This document shows, one piece after another, positions 39,688 to 50,281 of a DNA stretch of 64,000 nt. The position numbers and the translations under genes are program-made. The notes beneath the pieces are model-generated. The model had not been told where the DNA came from. It searched no databases and saw nothing but the letters and a program-made list of their open reading frames with translations. The stretch is from Methylophilales bacterium BACL14 MAG-120910-bin43. GTDB lineage: Bacteria > Pseudomonadota > Gammaproteobacteria > Burkholderiales > Methylophilaceae. Location of the stretch: the NCBI GenBank assembly GCA_905181685.1, contig CAJIYK010000003.1, positions 1 through 64,000 of the forward strand, in the 5' to 3' direction. Position 1 is the first letter of the stretch; each line of letters starts with the position of its first letter.

Positions 39688-40913
39688 TTAAATTTTATCT
39701 AAATCAAAAGCTTTATGAAGAGCATTTACAGCCTTATCCAATGATTTTTCTTCAAGGATAACTGATATCTTTATTTCACTTGTCGAGATAGTACTAATAT
39801 TTAGACCTTCTTCAGCAAGTGTTCTAAACATTTTACTTGCTACACCCACATGAGATCTCATACCAACTCCAATTATTGAGAGTTTAGCAATTTTATCGTC
39901 TCCCTTAACTTCTCGTGCTTTTATATGATCTTTTACTTTTTCATTTAAAATTTTTAAGGTTCTCTTTAAATCATTTTTTTGAACAGTGAATGTAAAATCA
40001 GTAAGTCCATCTTGACCTAGGTTCTGAATGATTACATCTACATCAATTTTTGCCTCTGCAATTGGACCTAGTATTTGATATGCGATACCTGGCATATCTG
40101 GTACGCCGAGAATATTTACTTCAGCCTCATCTCTATTAAAAGCAATACCTGAAATAATTGGATCTTCCATATTCTTTTTTTCCTCAAAATTAATTTCTGT
40201 ACCTTCATTGTTTGGTGAAAAGCTTGATAAAACCCTCAACTTAACTTTATATTTACCTGCAAATTCAACTGACCTTGTTTGTAATACTTTTGAGCCTAGG
40301 CTAGCCATTTCTAACATTTCTTCAAAGTTTATTGATTTAAGTTTTTTTGCCTCAGGAACTACTCTAGGATCAGTTGTATAAATACCATCTACATCCGTAT
40401 ATATCTGGCATTCTTCAGCTTTAAGAGCTGCGCAAGTGCGACAGCAGTTGTATCTGAACCACCACGACCTAAAGTTGTGATATTGCCTTCTTTATCTACA
40501 CCTTGAAAACCGGCAACCACCGCAATAAAACCATTTTTCAAATCTTTCTTAAGGTTCGTATCTTCAATATTTAGAATTCTTGCCTTGCTATGTGCACCAT
40601 CTGTTTCAATTTTTACTTGGTGGCCAGAGTAACTTTTTGCTTTAAATCCCAAATTAGTAAGTGATAAAGCCATAAGACCACTCGTTACTTGTTCACCAGT
40701 TGAAACAATAGAGTCATATTCCCTCAACTCAGGACTTGGCATCATTTCCTCACACAGTTTTATTAATTTATTTGTTTCTCCCGACATTGCAGAAACAACA
40801 ATGACTACTTGATGGCCTTGGTTGAAAGTTTTAATTGCAATATTAGCTGCCGCCTGAATCCTTTCAGGATTAGCAACCGATGTACCGCCAAATTTTTGTA
40901 CGATGATACTCAT
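39688..40913 (-). CDS. lysC: Aspartate kinase (one frame break)
   Basis: Phosphorylates aspartate at the head of lysine, threonine and methionine synthesis. The kinase domain has [36 protein letters not shown] and [15 protein letters not shown]. After a one-base break near 40400 the text continues [21 protein letters not shown]. Two ACT domains follow ([39 protein letters not shown]), the allosteric lysine/threonine sites. The corrected length is about 408 aa, normal. It lies 13 bases downstream of alaS. Confidence 0.96.
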
Positions 40914-40926
40914 TTATATAGACTCT

Positions 40927-43560
40927 TTAACTGCTAAGGTTTGTTTGAACGAGTTTGAACGCTTCTTGGACTAGTTTTGTATTTGTTCCACCTGCCATTG
41001 CCATATTTTTCCTACCCCCGCCTTTGCCTCCTACTTTTTCACCAAGTGTTTTAGCAATGGATCCTGCATCAATTTTATCTGTTAGGTTATCCGTAACGCC
41101 CACAGCAAAAGTTACATTAGAATCTTTCACTGAGGCTAGTATTATAACTGCTGTTTTAAGTTTTAGCTTCAATTTATCAATCATATCTCTCAATTCATTA
41201 GGCCCTTGATTATCAATTACTTGGCTTAAGTATTCAAAATTATTTATTTTTGATGTTTTTGAAAGCATCTCATCGGTTTGATTCAATGCTAATTCTGATT
41301 TTAGTTGGTTTTGTATTTTTTCATTCTCTTTAAGTTGTGAAAGAAGTGAAGATACCTTTGTCGGTATTTCTGATGGTTTAGTGTTTAGGTCTTTGGAGAT
41401 CCTTGGTTAATATTTCTTCTTGATCATTTAAAAATTTAATGAGATTAAGCCCAGTAACTCCCTCAATTCTTCTAACGCCTGAAGCAACACCTGTTTCAGC
41501 ATAGATTTTAAAAAGGCCAATATCACCTGTATTGCTTACGTGAGTCCCCCCACATAGCTCGATACTATTTCCAATATTTAATACGCGAACTTCTGAATCG
41601 TATTTTTCCCCAAAAAGCATTAATGCGCCTGATTCTTTTGCCTTATCAATTGACATCATTTCTGTAGTGGTCACTTTATTAGTTAAAATTTCATTATTAA
41701 CAATAGATTCTATTTGATGAATTTCTTCGTTTGAAATAGGCTTTGTATGAGAAAAATCAAAGCGTGTTTTAAGGTTATCTACGAGAGAACCTTTTTGTTC
41801 AACATGATCACCCAAAACAATTTTTAATGCTTTATGAAGCAGATGGGTGACAGAATGATTTCGCTTTATATCATTCCTCCTATGTTCATCTATTAATGCC
41901 TCAACTTGTTCATTACATTTCAAGGAGCCAGATTCAAGAACTCCAATATGACCAAATACGTTTTTTTTATTTTTATCGTATCTTGGACATAAAATTTTGC
42001 ATCTTTCGTTTTAATGTAGCCACTATCACCAACTTGCCCTCCTGATTCTGCATAAAAGGGAGATTTATCTAAAATAAGGATTGCTTCATCACCTTCTTTA
42101 AGCTCCTTAAGTTCGTTACTGTCTTTAAACATTGCTAAAATTTTTGAAGAAGAATAGGTATCGATATAACCTAAAAATTCTGTATCTGTGCCTTCGTAAG
42201 GTAACGTTTTAGTTGTATTAAACTTACCAGATTCACGCGCCATTGTTTTTTGAGATTTCATGGATACCTCAAAAGCCTCAGTATCAATTTCAATTTTATT
42301 TTCTCTACAAATATCGGCAGTAAGATCAAGTGGAAATCCATAGGTATCATGCAACTTAAAAGCAACCTCACCATCGAGCATTGATACATCTTTATTCTTA
42401 ATATCATTTATTGCCTGATCAAGAATAGACATTCCATTTTCGATTGTGATGAAGAAACGCTCTTCCTCTAATAAGATTTCATTTGAAATTAATTTTCTTT
42501 TATCGAGAGATATATCTTTATCATCATCCATTAGCTTTAAGACAAGTGGTACGAGTTTGTTAAAGAATGGCTTATTACAGCCAAGCTTATAACCATGCCT
42601 AATGGCTCTTCGGATAATTCTTCTTAGAACGTAACCTCTTCCCTCATTTGTGGGCAACACCCCATCTTTAATGAGATAGGTGGCTGTTCTTATATGATCA
42701 GCAATTACTTTAAGTGAGTTATTCCCAAGATCCTTTGTATTCGTAATCTTGGCGATTTCAGCAATAAGAGTTTTAAATAAATCAATTTCATAGTTTGAGT
42801 GGACATTTTGGAGTATTGCAGAGATTCTCTCTAATCCCATTCCAGTATCAACGGATGGCTCTGGTAGAAGATGCATTTTACCTTGCTCATCTCGGTTGTA
42901 CTGCATGAACACTAAATTCCAAATCTCAATGAAGCGATCTCCATCTTCATCTTTTGAGCCTGGAGGACCTCCAAAATAATCTTTTCCATGATCATAAAAA
43001 ATTTCACTACACGGACCACAAGGACCGGTGTCGCCCATCATCCAAAAATTATCTGAGGCGTACTTACCTCCCTTGTTATCTCCAATTAAAATGATTTTAT
43101 CTTTAGGTAAGCCTATTTCTTGTGACCAGATTTCTAGGGCTTCCTTATCTTCCTCATAAACGGTGACCAATAATTTTTCTTTTGGAATTTTATAAACCTC
43201 TGTCAAAAGCTCCCATGCGTATGTGATAGCTTCTTTTTTAAAGTAATCTCCAAAGCTGAAATTACCAAGCATCTCAAAAAAAGTTAGATGTCTTGCTGTA
43301 TAACCAACATTTTCTAAATCATTATGCTTTCCACCAGCCCGAACACAGCGTTGACTTGAGGTTGCTCTTTTATAACTTTTTTTCTCAATTCCTAAAAAAA
43401 CCTCTTTGAATTGATTCATACCTGCATTGGTGAAAAGTAGGGTAGGGTCATCTTGAGGGACCAAGCTTGATGAAGAGACAATTTCATGCCCCTTAGTAGC
43501 AAAGAAATCTAAAAATTGTTTCCTGATTTCTTTTTCAGATAAAATATTTTTGTTATTCAA
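40927..43560 (-). CDS. alaS: Alanyl-tRNA synthetase (two frame breaks)
   Basis: Charges tRNA-Ala. The catalytic core shows [34 protein letters not shown] and [14 protein letters not shown]. The editing site is [11 protein letters not shown] (His-x3-His) and [13 protein letters not shown], and the C-terminal C-Ala domain contains [17 protein letters not shown]. Breaks near 41935 and 41375 are single-base, with continuous homology across. The corrected length is about 878 aa. It overlaps recX by eight bases in the recA-recX-alaS-lysC string. Confidence 0.96.
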
Positions 43561-44038
43561 AATTCTTCCCAGATAGAATCTTATGTATTATTTCTATGTT
43601 AATGCCTCTTCCCTGGAGAAACCTTATTTGTTTATTTCTTTCCTCTTGTGAATGGGGAGTAGCATCAAATTTTTTTGCCCAGATTTTTTTTGCAAGCGAA
43701 TAATTCTCTGATTTAATTTTGACAAGTTCACCATTAATAATAGTCTCGTCCACACCTCGCATTTTTAGTTCATACCTAATTTTTTCTACTCCATACTTGT
43801 TCTTTTTTGAAAAAATAAATTGTTCCGTAAATCTTTGATCTGACAACCAATCTTTGCCTTCAAGTTCGTTAAGTATATTTTTAACGGTTTGTGTCTCAAG
43901 CTCAAGCTCTTGGGCGAAGGCATTTATTTTTTTTTGTAACTCTAGGCGGGAGTATTCTCTTTTACCCAAATAATATAAAGCTCTTTTCTTAAGTAAGATA
44001 ATATTTTTTTCGGTACTATTTTTCAGATTCTGCATCAT
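43553..44038 (-). CDS. recX: RecX regulator of RecA
   Basis: A small helical protein that binds RecA filaments and limits recombination. Repeated three-helix motifs are visible ([62 protein letters not shown]). The start is taken at the ATG pair at 44033-44038, which overlaps the recA end by about 20 bases. A longer frame from 44059 lies deeper inside recA and is less likely. Length is about 161 aa, and the frame is intact. Overlap with recA implies coupled synthesis. Confidence 0.9.
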   Translation of the reverse strand: MMQNLKNSTEKNIILLKKRALYYLGKREYSRLELQKKINAFAQELELETQTVKNILNELEGKDWLSDQRFTEQFIFSKKNKYGVEKIRYELKMRGVDETIINGELVKIKSENYSLAKKIWAKKFDATPHSQEERNKQIRFLQGRGINIEIIHKILSGKNFE

Positions 44039-45056
44039 CCTCAGGCACTGCGTCCTCAATTTCAGCAGATATACTTGATTTATCTCTTACTTGGTTTTCA
44101 ATATCTTTTGATGTTTCGGGGTTACCTTTGAGAAATTCTCGAACGTTATCCTTTCCCTGACCAATTTTCTCACCATTGTAGCTATACCATGAACCAGATT
44201 TTTCTATAATGTTTAATTTAACAGCTTGGTCAATAATCTCACCCTCCAGTGAAATTCCTTCCCCATACAGCATATCAAATTCAGCCTTCCTAAATGGGGG
44301 AGCTACTTTATTTTTAACTACCTTTACTCTAGTTTCGGCACCGATAATTTCATCATCTTTTTTTATGGCACCAATTCTTCTGATATCAAGCCTTACAGAT
44401 GCATAAAACTTAAGTGCATTACCACCGGTTGTGGTTTCTGGGTTTCCGAACATAACACCAATTTTCATTCGTAATTGGTTAATAAAAATTACCATGGTGT
44501 TTGTTTTTTTGATGTTGCTTGTTAATTTTCTTAATGCCTGTGACATTAATCTAGCTTGTAATCCCATATGCGAATCACCCATATCACCCTCGATTTCAGC
44601 GCGTGGAGTTAATGCTGCAACTGAATCGACAACCACAATATCAACTGAGCCACTTCTGACAAGCATATCCGCTATTTCAAGAGCTTGTTCACCAGTATCT
44701 GGTTGTGAGACTAATAATTCTTCAATATTAACGCCAAGTTTAGCTGCATATTGGATATCAAGTGCATGCTCAGCATCAATAAATGCTGCTGTTCCTCCTA
44801 CTTTTTGCATTTGAGCGATTACTGAAAGCGTTAACGAAGTCTTCCCAGATGATTCTGGCCCATATATTTCTACGACTCTTCCTCGAGGTAAACCACCAAT
44901 TCCCAAGGCAATATCAAGCCCCAAAGACCCGGTAGATACAGATTGGATATCCTCAACAACTGAAGTATCATCCATCCGCATTACCGATCCTTTACCGTAC
45001 TGTTTATCTATTTGCGCGAGGGCTGCATCTAGTGCTTTTCTTTTGTTGTCATCCAT
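44016..45056 (-). CDS. recA: RecA recombinase
   Basis: The 346-residue strand-exchange ATPase. Walker [13 protein letters not shown] is near residue 65, and [39 protein letters not shown] carries Walker B and loop L1. [35 protein letters not shown] holds loop L2. The acidic tail ends EDDAESEK. The frame is intact. No LexA-type CTGT-N8-ACAG box is visible in the 59 bases upstream, where cinA ends, so it may be transcribed with cinA and not controlled by an SOS box. Confidence 0.98.
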   Translation of the reverse strand: MDDNKRKALDAALAQIDKQYGKGSVMRMDDTSVVEDIQSVSTGSLGLDIALGIGGLPRGRVVEIYGPESSGKTSLTLSVIAQMQKVGGTAAFIDAEHALDIQYAAKLGVNIEELLVSQPDTGEQALEIADMLVRSGSVDIVVVDSVAALTPRAEIEGDMGDSHMGLQARLMSQALRKLTSNIKKTNTMVIFINQLRMKIGVMFGNPETTTGGNALKFYASVRLDIRRIGAIKKDDEIIGAETRVKVVKNKVAPPFRKAEFDMLYGEGISLEGEIIDQAVKLNIIEKSGSWYSYNGEKIGQGKDNVREFLKGNPETSKDIENQVRDKSSISAEIEDAVPEDDAESEK

Positions 45057-45115
45057 TGAATATTTACCTTTGGTTAGTGTTTTTTTAATTAGTTTTTATT
45101 ATTTCATACTTGTTG

Positions 45116-45604
45116 TTATAACGTAAGGTTCAACAGTTTATTTAATACAAAAAGAACCGATTCTTTTCTAATTGTCTCTCTTGAACCCTTAAAATCTGAC
45201 TGTTGTTCTAAAATAACCTTTTTTTGGTTTGCGATTGAAAAATAAACAGTTCCAACAGGTTTAGCTAATGACCCTCCATCAGGACCCGCAATGCCTGTGA
45301 TACTGATACCTAGGTTCGCCTCACTATTTTTCAGAGCCCCTATAGACATTTCATTGGCAACTTCTTGACTCACAGCTCCAAAATTTTCTAAAGTCTCCCC
45401 TTGCACTCCCAAAGAGTCAATTTTTGAATTATTACTATAGGTGACAAACCCCCTATCAAACCATTTTGAGCTTCCAGCTTCTTGGGTTAACAATGAAGAC
45501 AGAAGACCACCCGTACAAGACTCGGCGGTCACTAACAATATGCCTCTCTCTAAACACTGGCGAGCTAATTTTTGGATGAGATTTGTATGTTCTCTAGAAA
45601 ACAT
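45116..45604 (-). CDS. pncC: CinA C-terminal domain protein, nicotinamide-nucleotide amidohydrolase
   Basis: A 162-residue stand-alone CinA-C domain. ESCTGGLLSSLLTQEAGSS near residue 27 and NLGISITGIAGPDGGSLAKPVGTVYF near 95 are the family signatures. Stand-alone forms deamidate NMN in pyridine nucleotide salvage. It overlaps pgpA upstream by 11 bases and is followed by recA after 59 bases, a common arrangement (cinA-recA). The frame is intact. Confidence 0.92.
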   Translation of the reverse strand: MFSREHTNLIQKLARQCLERGILLVTAESCTGGLLSSLLTQEAGSSKWFDRGFVTYSNNSKIDSLGVQGETLENFGAVSQEVANEMSIGALKNSEANLGISITGIAGPDGGSLAKPVGTVYFSIANQKKVILEQQSDFKGSRETIRKESVLFVLNKLLNLTL

Positions 45605-46066
45605 ATTGGTTGAATAGAATTATTATTAAAGCGGAATATATTGCAGCTGCAATATCATCAATCATTATTCCAAAGCCACCCTCAAATTTTTTTTCAAGAA
45701 TATTGATGGGAAATGGTTTCAAGATATCGAAAAATCTAAATAATAAAAAACAATAAAATAATGTAACCACATCAGGTTGCAGATAAATTAATAGTGCGAG
45801 AAAGGCAACAATTTCATCAATAACAATACAAGAGGGGTCTTTCATTTTCATGATGAGGCAGGTTTTGTTTGATACATAAATACCAATAAAAAAAAGAGTG
45901 ATCACAAAAAAGTAATCATAATATTGAGGAAGGAGTTGGGAAAAATAAAATAACGGTATCGCAATAACGTTCCAAATGTACCGGGCGCAAATTTTGCTAA
46001 GCCTGACCCAAAGCCTAATGCAATAAATGTAGATTCGTTTTTAAAGAGTAAATTATTTTTTTTCAA
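45594..46066 (-). CDS. pgpA: Phosphatidylglycerophosphatase A (one frame break, TTG start)
   Basis: Dephosphorylates phosphatidylglycerol phosphate in the inner membrane. After correcting one base near 45960 the protein reads FIALGFGSGLAKFAPGTFGTLLAIPLFY at the N-terminus and DPSCIVIDEIVAFL with FDILKPFPI further on, both PgpA signatures. The most plausible start is TTG at 46064-46066, overlapping the end of thiL, because no ATG precedes the conserved part. The corrected length is about 157 aa. thiL-pgpA-cinA is a conserved order. Confidence 0.9.
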
Positions 46067-46997
46067 AGTGCGCAAAGCCTTTTTTTAGTTTGATCTCTAT
46101 ACCATTATCATTTACACGTAGTTTTTTATCTTTAGTTATAATGCCCACCCTTGAGAGGCTTAAATTATTTTTCTGGATCAACTTTTCAATTTTTGATCTC
46201 ATATTTTTTGAGGCGGTTAATATAGTTTGATAGTCGTCGCCACCATAGAGGGCTAAATCCTCTTGCCCTGTTTTTTTTATCCATTTATTAATTGGCATAT
46301 CTTTTAGATTGACCTTTGCCCCCACCTTTGATGCCCTTAAAATATGACTTAGGTCAGCTACAAAACCATCTGAAATATCTATTGCCGAGTTACAAAAAGG
46401 TTTAATTTTGTCGATAGTAAATTTGTTAAGCATTGGTTTTTCTAATGCCTTGATGGAATTTTTTGCAATACTTTTGGGAACTTCTATTTTATTCTTAATG
46501 ATTTTTAATCCTAATGCAGGAAGACCAAGATTTCCGGTGACCCATAAATCATCCTCAATTTTTGCGTTCGACCTTAGTAGGACGCTATTTTTATTTACAT
46601 CACCCAAGACGGTTACATTGATTGATAATGGACCCCTTGTGGTATCTCCACCTATAAGCTCTACATTAAATTCTTTGCAACACTCAAAGAAGCCTTTTGA
46701 AAATTGTTTTAACCAATCACTGTTTGCTTTTGGCATCGCTATGGCAAGTAATGCAAACATCGGAGATGCCCCCATTGCTAAAATATCAGAAACATTAACT
46801 GCCATTGCCTTCCATCCAATTTTATATGGATCGGTAGCTGCCATGAAGTGAATATTTTTATTCAGCGTATCCGTTGAGATAGCCCATAAATTGTCATCAT
46901 CTTTTTTAAATAATGCAGCATCATCCCCAATACCTTTGTATGCTTTGATGTTTTTTTTAAAAAAGAATTTTTCAATAATTTCAAATTCTGTTTGCAT
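46053..46997 (-). CDS. thiL: Thiamine-monophosphate kinase
   Basis: Makes thiamine diphosphate from thiamine monophosphate. The 314-residue protein has IGDDAALFKKDD near residue 22, WAISTDTLNKNIHF, NVSDILAMGASPMFALLA and ELIGGDTTRGPLSI with the nucleotide-binding Gly/Asp residues, and SAIDISDGFVADLSHI. The frame is intact. It lies 2 bases downstream of mog. No thiamine riboswitch was seen upstream. Confidence 0.96.
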   Translation of the reverse strand: MQTEFEIIEKFFFKKNIKAYKGIGDDAALFKKDDDNLWAISTDTLNKNIHFMAATDPYKIGWKAMAVNVSDILAMGASPMFALLAIAMPKANSDWLKQFSKGFFECCKEFNVELIGGDTTRGPLSINVTVLGDVNKNSVLLRSNAKIEDDLWVTGNLGLPALGLKIIKNKIEVPKSIAKNSIKALEKPMLNKFTIDKIKPFCNSAIDISDGFVADLSHILRASKVGAKVNLKDMPINKWIKKTGQEDLALYGGDDYQTILTASKNMRSKIEKLIQKNNLSLSRVGIITKDKKLRVNDNGIEIKLKKGFAHFEKK

Positions 46998-46999
46998 CT

Positions 47000-47575
47000 T
47001 TACTTCTTTTTTGGCCTAAAAGATTTTACAAATTCCTCATTTGTTTCAATATATGGACCACCAATTAAATCTAAACAATAGGGTATTGCAGCAAAGATAC
47101 CATGTGTTTTTACGTTATTTTCCTTATCTTTTACTCCCTCAAGAGTTTCAACTATCGCCTTAGGTTGCCCAGGAAGATTCACAATAAGTGTTTTTTTTCT
47201 AATCACAGCTACCTGCCTTGATAAGATTGCAGTAGGAACAAAATTTAAACTAATCTGACGCATTTGTTCACCAAACCCTGGCATTTCTTTGTCGGCTATA
47301 GACAAAGTCGCCTCTGGAGTAATATCTCTTACAGCCGGACCTGTCCCACCTGTTGTTAATATTAGCGAACACTCTTTGTGATCACAAAAATCAATTAATG
47401 TATCTTTAATTTTAGAGAACTCATCTGGGATGACTATTGATTCAGTTTGGTAATCATTTTTTATCGTTTTTTTTAACCAAGCCTCTAGCTCTGGAATGCC
47501 TTTATCTTCATAAACACCTGATGACGCTCGATCACTAATTGATATTAATCCAATTTTAATGAATTTTTGTAGCAT
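47000..47575 (-). CDS. mog: Molybdopterin adenylyltransferase-like protein (MogA/MoaB)
   Basis: A 191-residue MoCF-fold protein. IGLISISDRASSGVYEDKGIPELEAWL at the N-terminus and ILTTGGTGPAVRDITPEAT near 75 are the Mog signatures, with NLPGQPKAIVETLEGV near 140. Mog adenylates molybdopterin before Mo insertion. No other molybdenum-cofactor gene is in the window. The frame is intact. It leads the long minus-strand gene series ending with lysC and is divergent from the PDZ protein gene. Confidence 0.92.
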   Translation of the reverse strand: MLQKFIKIGLISISDRASSGVYEDKGIPELEAWLKKTIKNDYQTESIVIPDEFSKIKDTLIDFCDHKECSLILTTGGTGPAVRDITPEATLSIADKEMPGFGEQMRQISLNFVPTAILSRQVAVIRKKTLIVNLPGQPKAIVETLEGVKDKENNVKTHGIFAAIPYCLDLIGGPYIETNEEFVKSFRPKKK

Positions 47576-47630
47576 GAATGTGTCTGTTTAATTAAATAAA
47601 TTATAATGTTATCATTTTCAAGGGAGCCTC

Positions 47631-48380
47631 ATGTACAAATCATACCTAAACACTTTTATCGCAGCAGTTTTCTTTTTTTCTACCAACCTTATTGCTGAAG
47701 AAAATTTATTCGAGAAAAACTATGTTTTACAGAGCCCAGAAGGCTTCAAGTCATTCGAACAAAATCCAGATACTAAAATAATGAGAGGTTGGGATAAAGA
47801 TACTGATAATGTGATGATGCTTGAAAATGGTTATGATTTTATGGGATTCTCAGGGTTTGTCAGTACCAACATACCCCCAAGCGTTGCTCTTGAACATGGA
47901 CAAAAAATAAAAGCAGATTTAATTTTAATTTATGACAGACAAATTAACGAGGGCGATAGAGCATCACAATTTAAGCAGGCTAGAAGAAAGGCGATAGAGG
48001 AAAAAAGAGTTAAGGATTTTGGTAAGGTTACTGAGATAGAAATTACAGAAGATGATCTAGTTGATCCAAATGTAATGTATGATTTTTATGCATCTTACTG
48101 GGTTAAATTACCTAGACCCACTTTTGGCACACATTTTATTGAGCTTGGTAAAGGCGAGAATAGTCAAAATGTAGAAGGCGTTCAAGTTATTGCTGTTATA
48201 AAGGGCTCAGCTGCAGCTAATGCTGGAATTGTTAGGAATGATAGTATTACCTCCATTAATGGTCAAAAAGTAACTACACCTGAACAACTTATTTCATTAA
48301 TTAGGGAAAATAAAGGTTCAGATATTAATGTGGGCTACATTAGAAATGGTAAGCCTTCAGAAACTGTGGCCAGTATATAA
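47631..48380 (+). CDS. Exported PDZ-domain protein of unknown function
   Basis: A 249-residue protein with a Sec signal peptide (residues 1-22, ending LIAEE). The central part (about 25-175) is of unrecognised type and includes NVMMLENGYDFMGFSGF and DPNVMYDFYASYWVKLP. The C-terminal PDZ domain (about 178-245) has VQVIAVIKGSAAANAGIVRNDSITSINGQKV. The DFMGFSGF pattern resembles uncharacterised PDZ proteins with a putative periplasmic or outer-membrane location. No protease triad is present, so it is likely a binding protein. The frame is intact. Confidence 0.75.
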   Translation: MYKSYLNTFIAAVFFFSTNLIAEENLFEKNYVLQSPEGFKSFEQNPDTKIMRGWDKDTDNVMMLENGYDFMGFSGFVSTNIPPSVALEHGQKIKADLILIYDRQINEGDRASQFKQARRKAIEEKRVKDFGKVTEIEITEDDLVDPNVMYDFYASYWVKLPRPTFGTHFIELGKGENSQNVEGVQVIAVIKGSAAANAGIVRNDSITSINGQKVTTPEQLISLIRENKGSDINVGYIRNGKPSETVASI

Positions 48381-48385
48381 ATCAT

Positions 48386-48871
48386 TTATAAGATTTCTTT
48401 AATTAACTGAAAAAGCTCCTTCTGATATTTCTTGGAGCTTCCTTTTTTTATCTCATTCTGAGAATTGAGTATTAGTTTTCTTAGCTTTTGTATATCAATA
48501 GCAGGGGATAAATTAACAAAATCTGTGAGATTTGAGATATCAGCCAATAGTTTATCTCTCCAATCCTCTACCTTATGAAATTTTTTAATCTCGGTTTGGG
48601 ATTCAAACTTTAAGTGATCAACGAATCGTTGAGCTTCCGATAAGTCTATAGCTCTGAGTAATTTAGCCAAATATAGGCTTTGTCTTTTTTGGGCTGAATT
48701 TTTTTTTAGTTTTTTTAACTCTTTTATCGCCTCATAAACGTTTTCAGGTAATTCAATCTGACTTATTTGTTTATCAGTTAACCCTACTAAAATTCTCCCA
48801 AAAGCGTGAACATCTTTAGCCTCATTTTTTAAAGCAGTTTTGCTTTTAAAGTCATCTGTTATATCAGTCAT
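48386..48871 (-). CDS. yjgA: YjgA/DarP family ribosome-associated protein (DUF615)
   Basis: A 161-residue helical protein of the DUF615 family. Conserved parts are KSKTALKNEAKDVHAFGRILVGL near the N-terminus, and RQSLYLAKLLRAIDLSEAQ, VEDWRDKLL and KYQKELFQLIKEIL at the end. It associates with 50S assembly intermediates in E. coli. The divergent position opposite pmbA with 67 bases between is the classic arrangement. The frame is intact. Confidence 0.92.
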   Translation of the reverse strand: MTDITDDFKSKTALKNEAKDVHAFGRILVGLTDKQISQIELPENVYEAIKELKKLKKNSAQKRQSLYLAKLLRAIDLSEAQRFVDHLKFESQTEIKKFHKVEDWRDKLLADISNLTDFVNLSPAIDIQKLRKLILNSQNEIKKGSSKKYQKELFQLIKEIL

Positions 48872-48938
48872 AGAAATTTAATACCAATTCTTGAATTTGA
48901 TTATGTATCATATCACTTTAATAATTTTCAAAAATTGA

Positions 48939-50279
48939 ATGGTAAAAATACTTAATTATTCACAAGATGACTTATATGAGTTAGCGAGATATGTTAACAA
49001 GCAGGCTAAAGCTAAAGGGGCTTCTGAGTCAGACGTTGAAATTGATGTGGATGCTGGAACTTCAGTCTCAGTAAGATTAAAGGAGCTTGAATCAATCTCT
49101 TTAAATAATGATAAAAGTTTATCGATTACAGTATATTTTGGAAAAAAAAGAGGTGTAGCGACAACTTCTGATTTTAGTAAAGAGGCTATTGAGTCGTGCC
49201 TGGCAGCAGCATGTGATATTGCTAAATTCACCGGTGAAGACGAAGCCTTTGGGCTAGCAAGCTCAAAATTATTTCCAAAAGAAGAAATTGAGCTTGATCT
49301 GTATCATCCTTTTGGAGATTCACAAGATGCCATGATTGCCAAGGCCTTAGTTGCTGAGACAGCCGCATTATCATTTGATAAAAGAATAAATAATTCGGAA
49401 GGTGCCAATTTTAGTACCTCTAATAATTTATTTGTTCAGGCAAATTCAAATGGATTTATTGGGGGCTTCCCATCTTCTCGTCATACAATAAGCTGCTCTG
49501 TTATTGCAAAAGATAGTTCAGGAATGCAAAGAGATTATAGTTATAGCAGTGCGCGTAAAATTTCCAATTTACAATCTTTAGAGGAGGTCGGGGAAACCTC
49601 AGCCCAAAGAGCAATAAATCGTCTTATGCCAAAGCCAATTGAGACTGGCCGTTATCCTGTAATTTTTGAATCTCAGGTTGCAACTTCTCTCATATCATCA
49701 ATTGTTTCTGCATCTTCAGGGACAAATCAATACCGTAAAACCTCTTTTTTGTTAAATTCACTTGATAAGAAAATTGCTTCAGAACATCTTACGATTAATG
49801 AGGACCCATACTTAAAGCATGGAAATGCAACAACATATTTTGATGGAGAAGGGGTTTACGTTAAGCCCAGAGTTGTTGTTGATAAAGGTTTTTTAAAGGG
49901 CTACTTCTTATCTTCATATAGTGCGAGAAGATTAAAAATGGAAACAACGGGTAATGCTGGAGGAGCACATAACTTAATATCGAATTCGTCAAACCTTAGC
50001 TTTGAAGAGTTGATAAAAAAGATGGGTAGAGGTTTAGTGGTAACCGAATTAATGGGGCAAGGTTTGAATATAGTGACCGGTGATTATTCAAGAGGTGTTG
50101 CTGGATTTTGGGTTGAAGAGGGTGCTATTGTTCATCCTGTTGAAGAGATTACTATTGCTGGAAATATGAGGGATATGTTGTTAAATATTTCTAATATTGG
50201 AAATGATACATATAAAAATAGCTCTCAATACATTGGGTCAGTATTAATAGATGAAATGACTATTGCTTCTGGTAAATAA
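48939..50279 (+). CDS. pmbA: Metalloprotease PmbA/TldE
   Basis: A 446-residue TldD/TldE family protein, usually acting with TldD to degrade unfolded peptides or process modified peptides. Characteristic stretches are SVRLKELESISLNNDKSLSITVYFGKKRG near the N-terminus and GRYPVIFESQVATSLI. The C-terminal segments are TGNAGGAHNLI, LIKKMGRGLVVTELMGQGLNIVTGDYSRGVAGFWVEEG and IAGNMRDMLLNI. TldE lacks the metal-binding motif of TldD, as here. No tldD is in the window. The frame is intact. Confidence 0.95.
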   Translation: MVKILNYSQDDLYELARYVNKQAKAKGASESDVEIDVDAGTSVSVRLKELESISLNNDKSLSITVYFGKKRGVATTSDFSKEAIESCLAAACDIAKFTGEDEAFGLASSKLFPKEEIELDLYHPFGDSQDAMIAKALVAETAALSFDKRINNSEGANFSTSNNLFVQANSNGFIGGFPSSRHTISCSVIAKDSSGMQRDYSYSSARKISNLQSLEEVGETSAQRAINRLMPKPIETGRYPVIFESQVATSLISSIVSASSGTNQYRKTSFLLNSLDKKIASEHLTINEDPYLKHGNATTYFDGEGVYVKPRVVVDKGFLKGYFLSSYSARRLKMETTGNAGGAHNLISNSSNLSFEELIKKMGRGLVVTELMGQGLNIVTGDYSRGVAGFWVEEGAIVHPVEEITIAGNMRDMLLNISNIGNDTYKNSSQYIGSVLIDEMTIASGK

Positions 50280-50281
50280 AT

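Noticed and set aside
46997-47630. TPP riboswitch before thiL or mog
   Set aside because: thiL starts two bases after mog, and the 55-base gap upstream of mog is too short and lacks the THI box.
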